Shown: piece after piece, positions 6,122-9,166 of the stretch | Position numbering within the stretch: position 1 is the first letter of the stretch | Layout of the letters: each line of letters starts with the position of its first letter | NCBI GenBank assembly: GCA_965370435.1 | Contig: CBDUUP010000171.1 | Span: 1 to 9,166 of the forward strand | Length of the DNA stretch: 9,166 nucleotides | Reading direction: 5' to 3' | Source of the DNA: CBDUUP01 sp965370435 | GTDB lineage: Bacteria; Chloroflexota; Anaerolineae; Anaerolineales; UBA11579 | Notes under the pieces: model-generated | What the model saw: the letters and a program-made list of their open reading frames with translations, nothing else | Told to the model about the DNA's origin: nothing | The model's database searches: none | Program-made: the position numbers and the translations under genes

Positions 6122-6949
6122 ATGTCCTATCCCAAAGCCACCTGGCGTTTGATAAAGACCCCTCCCGCTTCCGGCCCCTGGAATATGGCGGTGGATGAGG
6201 CTTTGTTGGAGGAGATGAAGCGGGAAGGCTCGGTTCCGGTACTGCGGCTGTTTGGATGGGAACCGGCTTGTCTGTCATTGGGCTATGCGCAGTCCGTGAG
6301 CGACGTTGACCGGACGGTATTGGCCGCAAATGGTTGGGAGTTGGTACGGCGCCCCACCGGAGGACGAGCCATCCTCCACACCGACGAACTGACCTACGCC
6401 GTCATCGCCCCGCAAGGCGAACCCCGTCTGGCCGGGGGGGTTGTCGAAAGCTACCGCCGTCTGGCGGAAGCCCTGCTGCTGACCCTGCATAAGCTGGATA
6501 TCCCCGCCCACTCGGACGCCCATGCCGGTGAAATCTCGCCGGACGAGCCAGGGCCGGTCTGCTTTGATATCCCCTCCCATTACGAGATCACCGTGAACGG
6601 CCAGAAGCTCATCGGCAGCGCCCAGGCCCGCCGCCGGGAGGGCATCTTGCAGCACGGAACCCTGCCCCTCCACGGCGACCTGACCCGCATCACCCAGGCC
6701 CTGAACTTCCCAGACCAAGCCAGCCGCGCCGCCGCCGCCCAACGCCTGCTGGAACGCGCCGCCACCGTTGAGAGCAGCCTGGGGCGCACAATCTCCTGGG
6801 AAGAGGCCGCCACATCTTTTGAGGACGCATTCAAAGAAGCCCTGAACCTCACCCTCACCCCCGAAGAATTGACCCCCCAGGAAAAGACCCGCACCACCCA
6901 ACTGCTACAAGAGAAATTCGCCAACCCAACCTGGACCGACAGACTCTAA
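6122..6949 (+). CDS. Lipoate-protein ligase A family protein (possible LipM-type octanoyltransferase)
   Basis: Cytoplasmic enzyme of the biotin/lipoyl ligase fold that attaches lipoate, or transfers octanoate, to lipoyl domains. From the ATG at 6122 it is 275 residues, normal for the family. Motifs: WRLIKTPPASGPWNMAVDEA near the N-terminus, ELVRRPTGGRAILHTDELTY at about 73-92 (the RRxxGG substrate pocket), VCFDIPSHYEITVNGQKLIG at 146-165 with the conserved lysine Lys162, then SAQARRREGILQHGTLPL. Cys147, in CFDIPSxYE before the lysine, sits where LipM-type octanoyltransferases of Gram-positive bacteria have their catalytic cysteine; that assignment is from memory of the family and needs alignment. 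An earlier in-frame TTG at 6098 would start translation inside the tandem array and add eight residues unlike the family, so the ATG is preferred. No ribosome-binding site is visible. The lipoylated partner genes are not in the window. Confidence 0.88.
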   Translation: MSYPKATWRLIKTPPASGPWNMAVDEALLEEMKREGSVPVLRLFGWEPACLSLGYAQSVSDVDRTVLAANGWELVRRPTGGRAILHTDELTYAVIAPQGEPRLAGGVVESYRRLAEALLLTLHKLDIPAHSDAHAGEISPDEPGPVCFDIPSHYEITVNGQKLIGSAQARRREGILQHGTLPLHGDLTRITQALNFPDQASRAAAAQRLLERAATVESSLGRTISWEEAATSFEDAFKEALNLTLTPEELTPQEKTRTTQLLQEKFANPTWTDRL

Positions 6950-6981
6950 CCCCTCTCTTACCTGCAACCCGCCTCTCCCCT

Positions 6982-7000
6982 TTCATCCTTCATCCTTATC
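6982..7000 (+). repeat. Short 7-bp direct repeat (TTCATCC x2 plus a truncated copy)
   Basis: TTCATCC at 6982-6988 is repeated exactly at 6989-6995, followed by a truncated TTATC at 6996-7000. On its own this is near chance, but it sits in the same intergenic position as the longer arrays around it and has a similar unit length. The rest of the 6950-7022 gap is C/T-rich, with no terminator seen. Confidence 0.35.
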
Positions 7001-7007
7001 TTTCAGC

Positions 7008-7013
7008 TATAAT
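7008..7013 (+). promoter_or_regulatory. Predicted -10 box (TATAAT) of the WD40 lipoprotein gene
   Basis: A perfect TATAAT followed by AG lies only 9 nt before the ATG at 7023. Normal initiation 6-8 nt past the hexamer gives a leader of about 1-3 nt, meaning a leaderless or near-leaderless message. No -35 hexamer is recognisable 16-19 nt upstream, and no ribosome-binding site is present. Confidence 0.5.
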
Positions 7014-7022
7014 AGTCCCGCC

Positions 7023-8288
7023 ATGCGTCCCCTCAAACTCACCCTCTTGCTCATCATGAGCCTATTCTTAACCGCCTGCGCCGCCGCCGTCCGTTCCCAA
7101 TCCGCAACCGCTACTGCCCTCCAGGCCCAGACCCAGGTCGCCTATGTCGTCCAGACCCAGATGGCGGCCTACACCCCTTCTCCAACCGCCACCCGTTCCA
7201 CCTCCACCCGGACCTCTACATCCTCGCCCACCATCACACCCACACCCACCATCACCCGCACTTCCACCCCCACCCCCCTGCCATACGTCCTGCGCGGCAC
7301 CCCCATCTCCTGGTATCCCCTGGAGCGGATCGCCACCCACACCGAAAACATCTCCCCCGACAATATTGATCGCCTCCAGGAGTTAGCCCGCTGGCAGGTG
7401 GACGGGGTGGGCCTGCCCAGCGTGGTTTTCTCGCCCGACGGATCGCAGTTGGCTTTCAGCAATCAAGACGGGGATATCTTCCTCCTGGAAACCGCTGAAG
7501 GCAGCGAGGTCACCTCCTTCGTCAGACTCAACGACTATTTCGCCGCCCGGTTGGTCTTCTCCCCCGATGGCGGCATGCTGGCCGGGATCATGTTTAAACA
7601 CGGCTACACCCCCGCCCAGGATGTTACCGTGCTGCGCTGGTGGAATGTAGAAGATGGCGAGGTGATCCACAGCGTCTGGCAGCCCCTGGGCACCACCCTC
7701 ACCGACCTGGCCTTCGCCCCGGATGACTACTCCATCCTGGCCTCCGACAACCACGGCTTCTTGTACGGATGGCGCATCTTGGATACCCAGCTGACCCTCG
7801 AAGCGGAAATGGGCGGCTCCCACATCGCGGTTCTTCCCGATGGCAAGACCTTGCTGACCATGAATAGCGAGGGCGTCACCCTCTGGGACTATTACAGCCG
7901 GGAGATGGTGAGCCAATTCCAACCTGGAGGCATCCACCAATTGGTCAGCATGGCCCTCTCTTCCGACGGAAGCCTGCTCGCCACCGGCACCACCCTCGCC
8001 GGAGGCCGCGCCCTCATTTACATCTGGCGGGTCAGCGATGGGGAACTGCTCCACACCCTGGAAGCCCACACCGGCCAGGTCACCTCCCTGGCTTTTTCAG
8101 CCGACAATCGCCTGCTGGTCTCCGGCGGTTTCGTGTTGGACGACAATACCCTCCGCTTCTGGAACGTCGCTACCGGCAACCTGATCCAATCCTGGCCGGG
8201 ATCTTCCGAGGTCTTCTTCTCCCCTGACGGCAAGCTCATGGGCCGGGTCCAGGGTGGGCAGATCAGTTGGTGGGGGGTACGACCGTAG
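7023..8288 (+). CDS. WD40 repeat (seven-bladed propeller) lipoprotein
   Basis: Predicted extracellular lipoprotein of unknown ligand. Residues 1-18 form a signal peptide ending in the lipobox LTAC, with Cys19 the lipidated residue. A Gln/Ala/Thr segment (about 24-50) and a Ser/Thr/Pro-rich stalk (51-86) precede the propeller (about 125-421). Seven blade signatures can be found: FSPDG at 136 and 179, FAPDD at 231, LPDG at 271, LSSDG at 312, FSADN at 358 and FSPDG at 399, one full propeller. WD-type ends are degenerate (LRWWNVEDG, LWDYYSRE, IWRVSDGE, FWNVATGN). It resembles the stalk-plus-propeller part of the anti-sigma gene upstream but has a lipid anchor in place of a transmembrane helix, no anti-sigma domain, C-rich coding composition and FSPDG in place of WSPDG. 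It is therefore not a recent copy. Initiation appears leaderless. The stop codon TAG is the first base triplet of a 9-bp repeat array. Confidence 0.87.
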   Translation: MRPLKLTLLLIMSLFLTACAAAVRSQSATATALQAQTQVAYVVQTQMAAYTPSPTATRSTSTRTSTSSPTITPTPTITRTSTPTPLPYVLRGTPISWYPLERIATHTENISPDNIDRLQELARWQVDGVGLPSVVFSPDGSQLAFSNQDGDIFLLETAEGSEVTSFVRLNDYFAARLVFSPDGGMLAGIMFKHGYTPAQDVTVLRWWNVEDGEVIHSVWQPLGTTLTDLAFAPDDYSILASDNHGFLYGWRILDTQLTLEAEMGGSHIAVLPDGKTLLTMNSEGVTLWDYYSREMVSQFQPGGIHQLVSMALSSDGSLLATGTTLAGGRALIYIWRVSDGELLHTLEAHTGQVTSLAFSADNRLLVSGGFVLDDNTLRFWNVATGNLIQSWPGSSEVFFSPDGKLMGRVQGGQISWWGVRP

Positions 8289-8337
8289 GTCTTAGGAGTC
8301 TGAGTGGTCTTAGTGGTCGAAGTTGTCTGACTGGTCG
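8286..8337 (+). repeat. Degenerate 9-bp tandem array (consensus TAGTGGTCT) starting at a stop codon
   Basis: A shortened unit TAGGTCT (8286-8292) whose TAG is the stop codon of the WD40 lipoprotein is followed by five exact-period 9-nt units starting at 8293, 8302, 8311, 8320 and 8329. Each unit differs from TAGTGGTCT at only one to three positions. The array occupies most of the 94 nt between two convergent genes. No hairpin with a T tract is seen in this gap. At 8346-8353 lies TACAATAG, similar to the TATAATAG promoter boxes, but with no plus-strand gene behind it. Confidence 0.82.
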
Positions 8338-8382
8338 CATATACCTACAATAGCCTTATAGGAAAAGGGTGACGGGCATTGC

Positions 8383-8979
8383 TCAAGAAATCCAGAGCAT
8401 GATGCGTTCTTTCTCAACCCACTGGCGGTCAACTTTCTCCATCCACACCAGAAAACCCGCTCCGGCTAAATAATCGTGTTGGTTGCCGACGTAAACCAGC
8501 GCCTCATCCCCTGCCGAGTTGAATCCCACCCGTGACACTTCAATGATCCCATTCGCTTGGGGATACTTTTCATAGAACGCATCCCAACCCCCATCCTCGA
8601 AAAATGCGTCAACTTCCTCCCGGCTGATAAAGACCACCCCCTCAACCTCCGGCGGGAACAGATCCTGGAGCGCGTAGGACTCCTGGTTCTTGGCTTGAAG
8701 ATCGGCAATGGTTTCTGGATCGACCTGGGGGAGTTGTTCTTGAATGTAGGTGATGCTGTGTTCGCCAGAAATGAATGCCGTGTCGGTTCTATCTTGAATA
8801 ACTCTCATCCCTTGCCCCTCTCCCAGGTGCAGCAAGGCCGCGTAGATGGCAAATTCTTCCGCGCTCAGATCGGGTGTATTCGTTGGAGTTTTCATCGTCT
8901 CGGTTGCCTCCGGGATCAAGGTTACGCAGGATAATAGAAACACAATAACAAATAACAGTATAGGAATTTTATCTTTCAC
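8383..8979 (-). CDS. Predicted lipoprotein of unknown function
   Basis: 198 residues; not assigned to a named family. The N-terminus is a lipoprotein signal (basic MKDK, hydrophobic stretch 5-16, lipobox LLSC with Cys18), so it is probably anchored on the outer face of the membrane. A short Thr/Pro linker (about 24-37) leads to a helical region (38-105). The C-terminal part (about 147-198) contains SRVGFNSAGDEALVYVG, then GAGFLVWMEKVDRQWVEKE and MLWIS. I associate this pattern (SRVGFN, ALVYVG, closing W-x-V and LW-S) with small secreted proteins of unknown role, from memory and not from a search. Translation starts at a GTG (8977-8979) with GAGGA (8989-8993 on this strand) 9 nt upstream. It lies 12 nt behind the stop of the preceding minus-strand gene, so the two are probably cotranscribed. 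It converges on the WD40 lipoprotein gene. Confidence 0.75.
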   Translation of the reverse strand: MKDKIPILLFVIVFLLSCVTLIPEATETMKTPTNTPDLSAEEFAIYAALLHLGEGQGMRVIQDRTDTAFISGEHSITYIQEQLPQVDPETIADLQAKNQESYALQDLFPPEVEGVVFISREEVDAFFEDGGWDAFYEKYPQANGIIEVSRVGFNSAGDEALVYVGNQHDYLAGAGFLVWMEKVDRQWVEKERIMLWIS

Positions 8980-8988
8980 TTGGCAAAT

Positions 8989-8993
8989 TCCTC
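8989..8993 (-). promoter_or_regulatory. Ribosome-binding site overlapping the upstream stop codon
   Basis: Read on the minus strand, GAGGA supports the GTG start at 8979 with a 9 nt spacer. It overlaps the TGA stop (8992-8994) of the preceding gene, so ribosomes ending there terminate on the next gene's binding site, suggesting coupled translation. Confidence 0.6.
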
Positions 8994-9165
8994 AAATCAA
9001 TCTCTCGCGCAGTTGCTCCTGAATGTTTTCCAAAATGGGCCGCGCCGACTCGTCCAGGCCCTGGCGCAGATCAAATAGTTCGTAAAACACCGGCAACACC
9101 TCGCTCTCCTCGATCATGCCGAGGTTGATGGCGGTTTCGATCACGTAGACCAGGTCAACGAAGGC
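8992..9165 (-). CDS. C-terminal 57 codons of an unknown protein, 5' end outside window
   Basis: An open frame runs in from the right edge of the window to a TGA at 8992-8994. The 57 residues (beginning AFVDLVYVIETAINLGMIEE and ending EQLRERLI) are acidic, rich in Leu, Glu and Ile, and look all-helical. No motif identifies a family. It is called a real gene because it is the only open frame reaching this edge with protein-like composition, and because the ribosome-binding site of the next gene is nested on its stop codon. The function cannot be stated from this fragment. Confidence 0.6.
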   Translation of the reverse strand, partial: AFVDLVYVIETAINLGMIEESEVLPVFYELFDLRQGLDESARPILENIQEQLRERLI

Positions 9166-9166
9166 T

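Noticed and set aside
5539..6123. Minus-strand open frame of 194 codons with a repetitive QVAGVQV-like N-terminus
   Set aside because: Its repetitive start is just the 7/8-bp DNA array translated, and the rest is antisense to the aldolase gene.
7068..7340. Gly-rich minus-strand and Pro-rich plus-strand open frames over the lipoprotein stalk
   Set aside because: Low-complexity shadows of the Thr/Pro-rich linker codons.
7023..8288. Recent duplication between the two WD40 genes
   Set aside because: Blade signatures (FSPDG versus WSPDG), codon composition and anchor type all differ; shared architecture only.

Overview
The window looks like part of a chromosome from an uncultured bacterium, most likely Chloroflexota (Anaerolineae-like). 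This taxon is inferred from style, not from a marker gene. The clues are several predicted lipoproteins with Thr/Pro-rich linkers behind the lipid anchor, large WD40 beta-propeller proteins, and an ECF sigma factor coupled to an anti-sigma factor that carries an extracellular propeller. No rRNA, tRNA, CRISPR array, transposase, phage gene or integration site was seen.

Layout. (1) Positions 2-1879, plus strand: most of an oligopeptide/dipeptide-type ABC solute-binding protein; its true N-terminus lies left of the window. (2) 1880-2061: intergenic, with a weak terminator candidate and possible promoters. (3) 2062-4958: a two-gene, translationally coupled unit. An ECF sigma factor overlaps by 4 bp a membrane protein made of a zinc anti-sigma domain, one transmembrane helix, a Thr/Pro linker and 14 WD40 blades (2 x 7). 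This reads as a sigma factor held by a membrane sensor with a double propeller outside the cell. (4) 5071-5982: an aldolase of the DHDPS/N-acetylneuraminate lyase superfamily lacking the arginine expected of a true dihydrodipicolinate synthase. (5) 6122-6949: a lipoate-protein ligase A family protein, with a cysteine in the place expected for LipM-type octanoyltransferases. (6) 7023-8288: a WD40 lipoprotein with seven recognisable blades. (7) 8383-9165, minus strand: an unknown lipoprotein preceded by the last 57 codons of another unknown gene, probably one operon, converging on the WD40 lipoprotein.

The most unusual structure is between the genes. From 4958 on, every intergenic gap on the plus strand carries a short, degenerate tandem array. 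Each array has its own 7-9 bp unit: AACGTTCC at 4958-4997, AGGTAAAC at 5977-6007, CAACTTG/CCACCTG-like at 6026-6108, a small TTCATCC pair at 6982-6995, and TAGTGGTCT at 8293-8337. Three of them begin on or across the stop codon of the upstream gene, and one runs up to the next start codon. Two further points stand out. TATAATAG boxes lie close to start codons, suggesting leaderless or nearly leaderless transcripts. There is also a strong shift to G-rich coding strand inside the anti-sigma/WD40 gene compared with the C-rich neighbours.
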